The notes beneath the pieces were generated by a model. That model made no database searches. It saw only the letters and a program-made list of their open reading frames with translations, and was not told the DNA's origin. The translations under genes were made by a program, and so were the position numbers. Shown one piece after another: positions 33,696 through 42,385 of a stretch of 64,000 bases of DNA. The stretch comes from Bacteroidaceae bacterium (GTDB taxonomy: Bacteria > Bacteroidota > Bacteroidia > Bacteroidales > Bacteroidaceae). How positions within the stretch are numbered: the first letter of the stretch is position 1; every line of letters begins with the position of its first letter. The stretch covers positions 62,001-126,000 of the forward strand of contig JAFYQK010000013.1 in assembly GCA_017547165.1 (NCBI GenBank). The letters are read 5' to 3'.

Positions 33696-33848
33696 CATAG
33701 TGCAGTCTTGGGGAAAGTTTCTGATCGAGACACAACTGTTGCACCAAGCGGATTACTTCCTAGCGACAATAAAACACAATCCGCAGACACTCTCCATCAC
33801 TGGGGTGCCTGCAGATCGTATGTGTGTTATAGGAAAAATGGATAAACC

Positions 33849-35762
33849 TTAAATCCTCACCTTCACGCTCTTGTTGCCGAACTTCACTACCACTATAGTA
33901 CCGCTCTGCAAACCGGTGCTGATGGTTGCTGTGCCGTCGGCAGCAGTTGCACGGGCAACCTCTGTGCCACTGATGGTGTAAACCACCACATCAGTGCCCT
34001 TTGCCACACCGCTAACAGTCAGTATGCCGCCATTGCCTTGGATGAGGACCGGAGCAGTCTCCACGCTGATGATGCCAGTCTCCTCATCCACATTGCCGTT
34101 CTCTACCCAAACAAGTGCCACATTCACGGTGTCAGAGTTCTCAAAGTTAGCCTTAGTAGCATATACCTCGATATTGTATGTCGCGCTGAGTTCAATTTCG
34201 GCATCGTAGTGCTTCTTAAAGTCACTGCTTGTAATATCAGTAACAAACTCCGCCCCCTCTGTCTCGCAAGAGAAGGACAACTTTCCTTCAGCATAAGTCA
34301 CCACAGGTGTAGCGCATTTCTCTACTTCGGGTTCTTCTTCTGGAAGTTCCACTATCTTTCCAAAACCACTCCAGGGCCTATATTTCAAATAACTTTCAAT
34401 AGAAGCAGCAGGAACATGAAGGGTGGCATCTGCTATGGGCGAATCTTCAAATGTTTCGCCACTATATGTAGTAGGCAGTTTCTCGGCATAGCAATAGACA
34501 TCAAGTAGCTCTGGGCAATTGGCAAAGGCTTCGTAACCAATGTACTCAACTCCACTACCTATAGTCACCGAGGTCAAACCAGGGCAATTATAGAAAGCAT
34601 AATCCTTTATCCTCGTCACACTATTGGGGATAGTCACCGAGGTCAAAGAACAACCAGCGAAAGCATAAACACCAATGACATAATCCTCTCCCTTATATTT
34701 TTCTGGTAGTTGGAGATCTGTATCCGTACCCATATAACCATACAATTCGTTAGAATAAAATACATAATTATCGATAATTTCAGGATTCTTTAATATCACA
34801 TGAGCATAATATCCAACATAACCGTAACCGCTACTATCGTAGCTAATATTCAATCTTGAAAAATTTAAAACCTTCTTTAATGAACCGCAATAATAGAAAG
34901 CATAATCCCCTATGCTCGTCACACTATTGCCGATAGTCACCGAGGTCAAATCAGAGCAATAATAGAAAGCATAATCCCCTATGCTCGTCACACTATTGGG
35001 GATAGTAACCGAGGTCAAACGAGAGCAATATTCGAAAGCAGCATACTCTATGCTCTCCACACTATTGCCGATAGTCACCGATGTCAAACCAGAGCAACTA
35101 CGGAAAGCACTCTCCCCTATGCTCTTCACACTATTGGGGATAGTAACCGAGGTCAAACCAGAGCAATTACGGAAAGCAAAAGACCCTATGCTCTCCACAC
35201 CATTGCCAATAATAACCGAGGTCAAACCTGAGCAATCAGAGAAAGCAACATCCCCTATGCTCGTCACACTATTGGGGATAGTAACCGAGGGCAAGCCAGA
35301 GCAATATTCGAAAGCGCTATTCCCTATGCTCGTCACACTATTAGGAATAGTCACCGAACTCAAACCAGAGCACTTACTGAAAGCAAAAGACCCTATGCTC
35401 TTCACACTATTGCCGATAGTCACCGAACTCAAGCCAGAGCAACCATAGAAAGCATCATCACCTATGCTAGTCACATTATTGCCGATAGAAACCGAGGTCA
35501 AACCATAGCAATCTTCGAAAGCGCTATTCCCTATGCTTGTCACACGATAAGTAGTACCTCCATACTCAACAGACTCTAGAATAACAATTTCTCCTGAATA
35601 CTTGCCACTGCTCTTCTCTATAACAGTAGCCTGCTCTGCCTCTGCATTAAGGTCATAGTTTATCCCATCAATCTCAACCTCTACTGCCAGCATGGGCAGG
35701 GACAGGAGCACCGCCAGGGACAGGAACAGCGCCCGCAAGGAATTGTGTAGATGTTTTTTCAT
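33849..35762 (-). CDS. BspA-like leucine-rich-repeat surface protein
   Basis: 637 residues with a signal peptide ending near 26 (LPMLAVE). About ten LRR_5 repeats of ~23 residues (GLTSVTIGNSVTSIGDYAFYYCS pattern) run from ~75 to ~300, a second block lies at ~355-430, and a C-terminal part from ~470 includes an Ig-like strand set. The protein ends in a beta-rich sorting-type tail (VVVYTISGTEVARATA ... TIVVVKFGNKSVKVRI). BspA-type proteins bind host matrix proteins or other bacteria. The repeats are nearly identical in DNA, so the array can expand or shrink by recombination. A -7 box lies at 36073-36080. Confidence 0.93.
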   Translation of the reverse strand: MKKHLHNSLRALFLSLAVLLSLPMLAVEVEIDGINYDLNAEAEQATVIEKSSGKYSGEIVILESVEYGGTTYRVTSIGNSAFEDCYGLTSVSIGNNVTSIGDDAFYGCSGLSSVTIGNSVKSIGSFAFSKCSGLSSVTIPNSVTSIGNSAFEYCSGLPSVTIPNSVTSIGDVAFSDCSGLTSVIIGNGVESIGSFAFRNCSGLTSVTIPNSVKSIGESAFRSCSGLTSVTIGNSVESIEYAAFEYCSRLTSVTIPNSVTSIGDYAFYYCSDLTSVTIGNSVTSIGDYAFYYCGSLKKVLNFSRLNISYDSSGYGYVGYYAHVILKNPEIIDNYVFYSNELYGYMGTDTDLQLPEKYKGEDYVIGVYAFAGCSLTSVTIPNSVTRIKDYAFYNCPGLTSVTIGSGVEYIGYEAFANCPELLDVYCYAEKLPTTYSGETFEDSPIADATLHVPAASIESYLKYRPWSGFGKIVELPEEEPEVEKCATPVVTYAEGKLSFSCETEGAEFVTDITSSDFKKHYDAEIELSATYNIEVYATKANFENSDTVNVALVWVENGNVDEETGIISVETAPVLIQGNGGILTVSGVAKGTDVVVYTISGTEVARATAADGTATISTGLQSGTIVVVKFGNKSVKVRI

Positions 35763-36072
35763 CTTGTATTTGCTTTTCGCCTTCCAATTCCCAGAAGAAA
35801 GCAGTGGGTATAAAATAAAGGTGTGGGAACTATATCTGCTTTATCCTAAAATCAGGCTTCTCGCATTGCCTTTGCTGTGGATAAAACAATAGCCCACACC
35901 AAAGGTTATGTAGGTAGCCAATTGTGGCCGTACATACCAACGATGTGGTGCTATCGCTATCATCTTCACAGCGTTCAAACTTTGCGAGAATTTGATTTTA
36001 GAAGATAATTTCAATAACACCTTTTTCGATAAAATCCTTCCTCACACCACCGCTGTGGCGACGGAATTTTTG

Positions 36073-36080
36073 CAAAGATA
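36073..36080 (-). promoter_or_regulatory. -7 box upstream of the LRR gene
   Basis: TATCTTTG on the - strand, about 310 bp before the LRR start, with a CTTG 18 nt further upstream. It would give a long leader. Confidence 0.4.
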
Positions 36081-36165
36081 AGAAAAAGATGTGATAAACA
36101 AGAAGAGATGGGGTGTTTTCTTCAATAACAGGATGAAGGACAAAAAAAAAGGGGCGTGACAAATA

Positions 36166-36215
36166 ATCCCAAATCGGTTCATTAGAATATTCTGCGCTAA
36201 TGAGCAATTTGGGAT
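36166..36215. repeat. Dispersed hairpin family, copy 1
   Basis: ATCCCAAAT-CGG-TTCATTAG, an 11-nt loop, then CTAATGAG-CA-ATTTGGGAT. It shares arms and loop size with the perfect hairpin at 56722-56776. Confidence 0.7.
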
Positions 36216-36265
36216 AATTTCATCTCCTTTACTGTCCCCCAAAGCACAAGGGGATAAAACAAAGC

Positions 36266-36285
36266 GGACGCAGCACGCTGCGTCC
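36266..36285. repeat. Short GC-rich palindrome
   Basis: GGACGCAGC-AC-GCTGCGTCC is a 9-bp perfect inverted repeat with a 2-bp centre. From memory, very similar palindromes are scattered in Bacteroidales intergenic DNA, as REP-like units. Confidence 0.6.
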
Positions 36286-36355
36286 CTACTTCAGAACAGA
36301 GCAAGAGCTGGGACAGAGTCAAATATATCCAGAAAGAAGCACTGCATATAGGTGA

Positions 36356-36405
36356 CAAAAACATCCCCCAACAACTCTCCATACAGGAAAGATGTTGGGG
36401 GATGT
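36356..36405 (-). terminator. Terminator of the 1434-residue glycosidase-like gene
   Basis: A perfect 13-bp stem (ACATCCCCCAACA at 36361-36373 against 36393-36405) is followed on the - strand by TTTTTG, 50 bp beyond the stop codon. Confidence 0.9.
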
Positions 36406-36455
36406 AAATTCTATACGTTATTGTGTTCTCTTATTGAACAGGCTTAACATTATTT

Positions 36456-39400
36456 CTAACGTACAACCTTTTTGCCATTCTGGATGAAGACACCGTGCTG
36501 AGAGGTGCGAGCCTTGCGGCCACTGAGGTCGTAGAAAGCACCTTGTTTGCTATCTGCATCTACAGAACCGATACCCGTGGGGTCAATTACCTGAAGAGTT
36601 GCATCAACGATAGTACCTCCATTTGCCAAAATACCATTTGTGCCTGTACAAGTGCCATCAGCAGCAATCTGACCGCCTGCATCGACGCTGTTCCAGTCTA
36701 CCTTGAAACGGATACGATATGCGCCAGCCTCAGGTGCGGTGAACTTGGGGCATGCTATATTGCTACCAGGATTGCGGCCATTGCCACTGATCTCCTCGCC
36801 CAAGGAATTGACACCGGCACCGTCATCACCGAACTTGCCATTATAGAAGAAGAAACTTACCAGATCAGTACCGTTCTGGTCAGTACTGCCTTCCTTGAAG
36901 CTGAACTGCTGGTCATTGTCAAGGTCGATGTAAACATAACCGTGCATCCATGCACCACTATGCTTCAAAGTCACATTGATTTCCTCGCCAGGAGCACAGG
37001 TAAGAACCATGTCCTCTGCCTCGGTCAAATCAAGATAACGCTTTGCCTTGTCAGCATCGGCAATCTGCAATGTCTTAGCCTCTGTTGTAGCAGGAGCGAA
37101 TACTATCTGTGATACGGCACGGCCACCAGCATCCTTGGTCAAATTCTTATCGAAGTTGATGCTATATGGAGGAATAACCTTCTCGGTTACGGTAACCTCT
37201 GCCTGACAAAGCACACCAGAACCGTCGGTTGCGGTTGCGGTGATAGTAGCCTTACCTACTGAGATACCCTTAACAAGACCGTTTGCCACGGTGGCCACCG
37301 CCTCGTCGCTTGAAGTCCACTCAAGAGCCTTTACGGTGGCGTTAGTAGGGTTTACTGTAGCGATGATACCTACGGTTGACTCCTCCTCAACCTCGTACTT
37401 AGCCTTGTCGAAGGTGATGCTCTCTACGGCAACCACGGCTGCCTCGCTATCACGACCGTTGAACATGAATACACTACTTCCGGGCAAAGTCAATGTCAAC
37501 TCGGTATCGATGTCGATAGCCTGACCCTCGGTCAAACCGCTCAAGTCGGCCTGATCGGCGAAGGGCTTGGTCAGGATGATGGAACCTGTGATGTTGGCAG
37601 GAATCTCGAATGCCTGGCGCAAGGTGAGCTTGATGCTCTGAGCGTTGTTGTCGCCGTTGCGCAGAGCCAGAGTGGCCTTCTCGCCATTCCATGAAGCCCA
37701 ACCGTAGATCTCGTGCTTGCTGCCTGTCCAGGGATCGCCACCTACCCAGTGAGCATCCATCAGAACATCCTCGTTCTCCTTCTGCCACTTGATAAGTTCA
37801 GCAAGGTCACCCCAAAGTTTGCCACCCTCGATAGAGTTCATCAGCTTATAGTCGTTGTAGAGTTCAACCATACCGCTACCGCAAGCGAAGGCGCAACGCA
37901 ACTCGTTGAGCACTGACTTGTAGTCGCGTGGGTCACCTGCTGGGGGACCAAACTCGGTGAGCATGAAGCCGTGGGTCATCAGGGTGTTGATAGGACAGAT
38001 GGGAGAAGCGGTGACATAATTCTGGTGAACCAAGTTGTCGCGGTAGGTGATCCACTGCTCACGGTTGTGGCTGTTGTTGCCTGCGCGACCGTGGTCGTTC
38101 TCCTGACGCCATGTTGCATCGGTGATCTGATACCAGAAGGGAGAAGCCCAAGTACCTACTGTGGTGTTGAAGAAGATGTCCTCCTTGAGGTTCTCGCGAA
38201 CATACTGCTCCAGACGGATGATACCCTCGGCATTTTCATTACCGGTGTCGCCATTGTCGGGACCTACGGCAGAGAATTGAGCAGAGATACCGTCGAACTT
38301 GAAGAAGTTGTAAGTACCCTTGCCGTTCACATGCTGGTTCTTCACCAGGTTCTCGGCAGCAGTAAGGAAGGTCTCGTAATAAGCAGGGTTAGAGAGCTGC
38401 ATACCACCCTTGTCGCTCCAATAGCTACGACGATAGTTACCGCTCTCGCCATAACCACCAACGGGACCGAGCCATGCACCCACGCCAGCGTTCATGTCGG
38501 CAGCATAAGCAGCCATGTCCTTCATCTGGTTGGGGAAGGCAGAGTGAAAAGTCCATGTTCCATAGTTGTCCCAACCGTCATCGATGATGAAGCTTGCAGG
38601 ACCAACGCCATACTTGTCATACATCTTCTCCTTCCACTGAGCAAGGATCTCCATCACGGGACCAATCTGCATGTTGGTGTGCTCCTGTCCGGGGGCTGCG
38701 TTGTTGCGGTTGATATTGAGTTCGTACCAACTGATGTAGCAGGGGAATGCACGCCAGGGTACTGCACGCTCGCGCTCGCTGTAGGCAAGGAATGAGCGGC
38801 GCTTCTGGGTGAGGCGTACATCGCTCTCGTCCTCGTTGCCGTCCTGTGCGATAAGGCCTACCACGGCACCTACCTTCCAAACCTCGTCCTTCTTCAGAGT
38901 CACATTGCGGCTCCAACGGCCTTGCATGTTCACGATGTCGGTGTTGACAACGGCGCCAGCCTTGGGCTCGTACACCTCAATCATTATCTCACCGCCGGGG
39001 ATTGTGGCCTCGCGCTTGTCGATGAAGACGCGCACATCAAATTCGCCATCGTTGGGAGCTTTGAAACTATATACATTATTCTCCTTGGCCGTACCGCAGA
39101 AACCAAAGTGATAGTCGCTTGCCACCTCCTTGCCTGACTGATCCAAAAGGTCGGCACCGTCGATGTTGTAGCGGTGGCTACCGCTCTTGTAACTCAGGGT
39201 AACAACCACCTTCTGGCCACTCTTCAGACTAACATTCTTTGTGAGGGTGTAGTAGGTCTGGTTAGAACCGCCAACCTCCTGCACACGCATAGGAACGCTG
39301 TTGATATCCATCTGCTTCCATTCAGAAGCTGCCACAGCCACATTGTTGTAGGGGGTAGCCACCAGATTCCAGCTGTCGCTATCGTCAGCACCACCCACGG

Positions 39401-40760
39401 TATTGTAGGCTGTTGGGGTCTCCAAACCAGCGAATATCTTGTTGCTCATAATCACCTTACCACGGGTGTTACCTATTGTAGCAGGCTTGCTGCCAGCCTC
39501 CTTGGAATCAACATTGTAGGTCATGGCGATGATGTCGAACATGTCCACATTGCCGATACCCTTGAGTTCCATCTCGGTGCGCAGGTAGTGGCTGCCGTCG
39601 CGCAAAACCGCACGCCACAAAATCTCTATCTCCTCACCCTTGTAGGTATAGCCAAATACAGCTTCCAATGCCTTGCCATAGTAGTGCTCGGCGCCTCCGA
39701 TAGCATTTTGTTTGGGAGTAAGATCCTTCTGCTCGAAGCTCTTCAGTGTCATCTGGCTTGCCGATACCTTCTCGCCGTTGCCGAAACCAACTACAAAGAG
39801 TTCGGTACCTGCCACCAGATTCATTGCCTTGCTACCAAGGAAGTATATGGCCTTCTCACCCTTGAGGAAACTTGCAGCCAATACCTTATTATAGAGAGTG
39901 TAGATGTCGTTGCTCTTATCGCTCATGGCATCGCCAACATTGTCCTGCTGCTTGGGATAAACCCATGCCTGGGTGTAGGGCTGACTTTCGCGAAGTTCGG
40001 GCATATCGTAGTAGGTAACGGAGATGGTCTTATTCTCGTTGTCCACATTTACTACAGCAAACTTGCCCTCCTTCTGTGAAGCAACTACGTCGCTGGGAGA
40101 TATAGCACCTGTTGAGTTTACAATCTGTCCGTTAGTGTAGGTCTGTCCATTAATGATTACGCTCTCGCCATCAGCAAGCACCACGGTGTAGTCGTAAACC
40201 ACCACCTCGGCAACAATCCAACGACTGCCAGCGTCATTATTGGCGCCATCCTGCCAAAAGCCAACTGTCGTGCTGGTATTATCCAAAGCATTCTGGCTCT
40301 CACCGCCATACCAGTTCATGTAAACGCTTGCTACCGAACCACTACTGAGGTAAGGAGCAACCTGATAAACCTTGTTGCCACTAACGGTTACCTCACTGAT
40401 ATTCCATGGCTGAGCACTTGACTTTGCATCTACAAGCTTAGCCTTGTTGGTACCATTAGTGTAAGATGTTGATCTGGTGTAAGACACCCACTTCTGACGA
40501 TCGATGCTGTAGATATAGACAGCATCCGCTTTGCTCCCTGCATAGAAAGCAAACTTACCTGCATTTGCCTCTGTCTTTGTTGGAGAGGTGTAAGAGGTCA
40601 TCGTCAAGCCGTTGCCGTTCTTCACGACATACATGTGTTCTGGCTTGTCAACGCTCTCGGACAACTTCACATCTTCTGTCTGTGCCCAAGCAAAGGCACC
40701 AACCATAGCAAAGATGGAAAGCATCCAAAAACGAAGTTTCTGCGAGTTTAGATTCTTCAT
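36456..40760 (-). CDS. Secreted TIM-barrel glycosidase-like protein with Big_2 and GEVED modules
   Basis: 1434 residues with a signal peptide (ending at ~26, GAFAWAQ). The N-terminal ~200 residues are lectin-like. A large beta domain follows, then a TIM-barrel core at ~690-1000 with FIIDDGWDNYG near 723, YNFFKFDG near 820 (likely nucleophile Asp) and RQENDHGRAGN near 887 (possible acid/base Asp). This pattern is related to the clan GH-D alpha-galactosidase fold; relatives are often labelled 'enterotoxin', which I would not take as function. Next come a beta sandwich, a Big_2 Ig-like domain (~1113-1195), a GEVED-type domain (~1215-1390) and a C-terminal sorting tail (GAFYDLSGRKA ... GVFIQNGKKVVR). 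Probably cleaves alpha-linked sugars of host or plant glycans at the cell surface. Confidence 0.85.
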   Translation of the reverse strand: MKNLNSQKLRFWMLSIFAMVGAFAWAQTEDVKLSESVDKPEHMYVVKNGNGLTMTSYTSPTKTEANAGKFAFYAGSKADAVYIYSIDRQKWVSYTRSTSYTNGTNKAKLVDAKSSAQPWNISEVTVSGNKVYQVAPYLSSGSVASVYMNWYGGESQNALDNTSTTVGFWQDGANNDAGSRWIVAEVVVYDYTVVLADGESVIINGQTYTNGQIVNSTGAISPSDVVASQKEGKFAVVNVDNENKTISVTYYDMPELRESQPYTQAWVYPKQQDNVGDAMSDKSNDIYTLYNKVLAASFLKGEKAIYFLGSKAMNLVAGTELFVVGFGNGEKVSASQMTLKSFEQKDLTPKQNAIGGAEHYYGKALEAVFGYTYKGEEIEILWRAVLRDGSHYLRTEMELKGIGNVDMFDIIAMTYNVDSKEAGSKPATIGNTRGKVIMSNKIFAGLETPTAYNTVGGADDSDSWNLVATPYNNVAVAASEWKQMDINSVPMRVQEVGGSNQTYYTLTKNVSLKSGQKVVVTLSYKSGSHRYNIDGADLLDQSGKEVASDYHFGFCGTAKENNVYSFKAPNDGEFDVRVFIDKREATIPGGEIMIEVYEPKAGAVVNTDIVNMQGRWSRNVTLKKDEVWKVGAVVGLIAQDGNEDESDVRLTQKRRSFLAYSERERAVPWRAFPCYISWYELNINRNNAAPGQEHTNMQIGPVMEILAQWKEKMYDKYGVGPASFIIDDGWDNYGTWTFHSAFPNQMKDMAAYAADMNAGVGAWLGPVGGYGESGNYRRSYWSDKGGMQLSNPAYYETFLTAAENLVKNQHVNGKGTYNFFKFDGISAQFSAVGPDNGDTGNENAEGIIRLEQYVRENLKEDIFFNTTVGTWASPFWYQITDATWRQENDHGRAGNNSHNREQWITYRDNLVHQNYVTASPICPINTLMTHGFMLTEFGPPAGDPRDYKSVLNELRCAFACGSGMVELYNDYKLMNSIEGGKLWGDLAELIKWQKENEDVLMDAHWVGGDPWTGSKHEIYGWASWNGEKATLALRNGDNNAQSIKLTLRQAFEIPANITGSIILTKPFADQADLSGLTEGQAIDIDTELTLTLPGSSVFMFNGRDSEAAVVAVESITFDKAKYEVEEESTVGIIATVNPTNATVKALEWTSSDEAVATVANGLVKGISVGKATITATATDGSGVLCQAEVTVTEKVIPPYSINFDKNLTKDAGGRAVSQIVFAPATTEAKTLQIADADKAKRYLDLTEAEDMVLTCAPGEEINVTLKHSGAWMHGYVYIDLDNDQQFSFKEGSTDQNGTDLVSFFFYNGKFGDDGAGVNSLGEEISGNGRNPGSNIACPKFTAPEAGAYRIRFKVDWNSVDAGGQIAADGTCTGTNGILANGGTIVDATLQVIDPTGIGSVDADSKQGAFYDLSGRKARTSQHGVFIQNGKKVVR

Positions 40761-40861
40761 AGATTGTGTTTGGTTAGTTAATATTTTTTAGGTTAGTCAT
40801 TAGTCATTCTCTCTCCCTTGAGAACATTCCCCAGCCAAACACTCGACTTATAGAAAAGGAA

Positions 40862-40906
40862 CGCCTCAAGCGCCTCAAGCGCCTCAAGCGCCTCAAGCGC
40901 CTCAAG
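40862..40906. repeat. 9-bp tandem repeat (CGCCTCAAG x5) in the leader of the glycosidase-like gene
   Basis: Five perfect copies of CGCCTCAAG, then a partial CGC. It lies between the -7 box (40928-40921) and the ATG (40760), so it would be transcribed in the 5' leader. Perfect short tandem copies suggest slippage in copy number. Confidence 0.9.
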
Positions 40907-40920
40907 CGCTCTTTGCTATG

Positions 40921-40952
40921 CAAAGATACAAAAAAATACTGATTTTTACAAA
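40921..40952 (-). promoter_or_regulatory. Consensus promoter of the glycosidase-like gene
   Basis: On the - strand, TTTG (40952-40949), a 20-nt spacer and TATCTTTG (40928-40921). The 9-bp repeats begin 14 bp downstream, so transcription probably starts just before or inside them. Confidence 0.8.
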
Positions 40953-41003
40953 CATCACAAAAACTATTTTCGCTTAAAAACACCATTTGTCACAAGAAAG
41001 AAT

Positions 41004-41011
41004 TAACTTTG
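41004..41011 (+). promoter_or_regulatory. -7 box for tcdA
   Basis: TAACTTTG, 96 bp before the ATG at 41107. The leader carries a GATTCCGA/TCGGAATC hairpin at 41045-41074. Confidence 0.45.
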
Positions 41012-41106
41012 CAGAAAAGGATACCGAAGACCCTGAAATAGCGAGATTCCGAGAGTAATCGGAGTATCGGAATCCTCACAACTATCGTAACACTCTACAA
41101 ACAATT

Positions 41107-41886
41107 ATGGCACAATACTCCTCAAAAGAAACCTTCAACCGCTCCACCCTACTCCTTGGCAGCGATGGCATGAAAGCCCTCGACGAGGCAAGGGTAATAA
41201 TCTTTGGCGTGGGTGGCGTGGGCTCGTGGTGCGCCGAAGGACTGGTGCGCGCTGGAATCACACACCTCACCATAGTGGATAGCGACAAGGTGTGCCCCAC
41301 CAACATGAACCGCCAACTCATGGCCACACACCATACCATAGGTCAGCCCAAGGTACTTGCCATGCGCGAGCGTCTCCTGCAAATCAACCCCGAGGCAGAA
41401 ATCCAGGCTCTGGACATGATGTACACCGAGGAGACGGCAGAAGGGTTCCACCTTGAACAGTACGACTACGTGATAGATTGCATCGACTCACTGCGCGACA
41501 AGTGCGACCTCATCCTGCGCACCACCTCCCTGGAGCGCCCCACCCTGCTCTGTAGCATGGGAGCAGCCCTGCGCATAGACCCCACCAAGGTGCGCCTGGC
41601 CGAGTTTCGCAAGGTAGAGGGAGATGCCCTGGCGCGTGCCGTGCGCAATCGTTTCAAGAAAGCCAAGACCTTCCCCCGCCGCAAGTTCCTCTGCGCCTAT
41701 AGCGAGGAGCCTGCCATGCAGAACCGCACCGAGGATGCCGCACTCACCGAGGAACTGAAGTTCAACAAGGTGCAAACCAACGGTTCCCTATGCCACATCA
41801 CCGCCATCTTTGGCATGATGCTGACTGGCGAGGTGATCAAACGATTAGCAGCGAGAAGCGAACAAAAGTTAAAAGTTGATAGTTGA
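41107..41886 (+). CDS. tcdA: tRNA threonylcarbamoyladenosine dehydratase
   Basis: A 259-residue E1/ThiF-like ATPase that cyclises t6A at position 37 of ANN-decoding tRNAs. It has the nucleotide loop GVGGVGSWCAEGLVRAG at ~36-52, DSDKVCPTNMNRQLMA (the E1-type Asp/Asn/Arg cluster), DCIDSLRDKCDL near 125 and a conserved C-terminal 'NGSLCHITAIFGMMLTGEVIK'. No E1 catalytic Cys or zinc site is expected in this family. Monocistronic; no terminator is obvious after the stop. Confidence 0.93.
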   Translation: MAQYSSKETFNRSTLLLGSDGMKALDEARVIIFGVGGVGSWCAEGLVRAGITHLTIVDSDKVCPTNMNRQLMATHHTIGQPKVLAMRERLLQINPEAEIQALDMMYTEETAEGFHLEQYDYVIDCIDSLRDKCDLILRTTSLERPTLLCSMGAALRIDPTKVRLAEFRKVEGDALARAVRNRFKKAKTFPRRKFLCAYSEEPAMQNRTEDAALTEELKFNKVQTNGSLCHITAIFGMMLTGEVIKRLAARSEQKLKVDS

Positions 41887-42385
41887 CTGTAAGATTTTAT
41901 GTCAAGAACACTTGTCATATTGTCAGTGCCAAAACGCTACGTTATTTCTGCCGAGACATCACGACTAAGATACACGGACATTACAATGATTTTCTGCATC
42001 AATTTGGTCACCAACGGCTAACACCACCATTTTTACCCCATTTCATCGAAGAAATCCCCTCCCACAAATAATCTTTACACCCCACCATACATCTGACTTT
42101 TTGCCTCTACTCACACTTCGTCTCATTCATCCTCAGACAATAAAACGCCACACCCAGCTCTATACGGCACATCAGCACCAGTATCTCCACAGAACAAGAT
42201 GTAAGGATTTTTCCACCTCCACTGCCCCACTCCCGTTTCCCTCATCAAACGATTTTAGACGCTGGCTTATGAAATAAGACACATACGCCATCCCAAATTA
42301 AGAGCATTTTGGGGGCAGCGCGACTGAAGAAAACCATGTGCCATCTGGCTTCGGCAACTATTGCCAGTGCAAAGTATCAACACTC
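41887..42385. other. 499-bp intergenic region between tcdA and the permease gene
   Basis: Convergent gap. I see no gene (a 62-codon frame at 41883-42071 has no recognisable features). There is a weak inverted repeat at 42293-42316 (TCCCAAAT ... ATTTTGGGGG) that resembles one arm pair of the dispersed hairpin family. Confidence 0.6.

Larger units (their letters stand above)
33239..33848. other. 610-bp intergenic region between mrp and the LRR gene
   Basis: It holds the mrp promoter, the dispersed repeat, and a cassette of four ~22-bp repeats with a rightward -7 box and no gene behind it. Short open frames on the + strand (for example 33649-33852) have no family resemblance and look like chance. 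Confidence 0.7.
35763..36455. other. 693-bp intergenic region upstream of the LRR gene
   Basis: No convincing gene. It contains a - strand -7 box (TATCTTTG, 36080-36073), a hairpin of a dispersed family (36166-36215), a short palindrome (36266-36285) and the terminator of the 36456 gene. Small open frames on the - strand at 35998-36242 show no family features. Confidence 0.7.

Noticed and set aside
33649..33852. A 67-codon frame behind the orphan promoter of cassette copy 1
   Set aside because: No counterpart exists behind copy 2 although the flanks are related; composition looks random, so I did not call it a gene.
34981..35448. A 155-codon open frame on the + strand reading as a repeat protein
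   Set aside because: It is exactly antisense to the LRR array of the BspA-like gene; its repeats are the mirror of those repeats.
35998..36242. Two short - strand frames upstream of the LRR gene
   Set aside because: They cover the dispersed hairpin and the -7 box and show no protein features.
37971..40079. Several 270-300 codon + strand frames opposite the glycosidase-like gene
   Set aside because: Antisense shadows of a strongly coding gene with biased codon use; no family resemblance.
40862..40906. Possible coding repeat (Leu-Arg-Arg units on the - strand)
   Set aside because: The 60-codon frame has no start context or conservation, and the repeats lie downstream of the promoter of the glycosidase-like gene.
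41883..42071. 62-codon + strand frame after tcdA
   Set aside because: Starts inside the tcdA stop region and shows no recognisable features.
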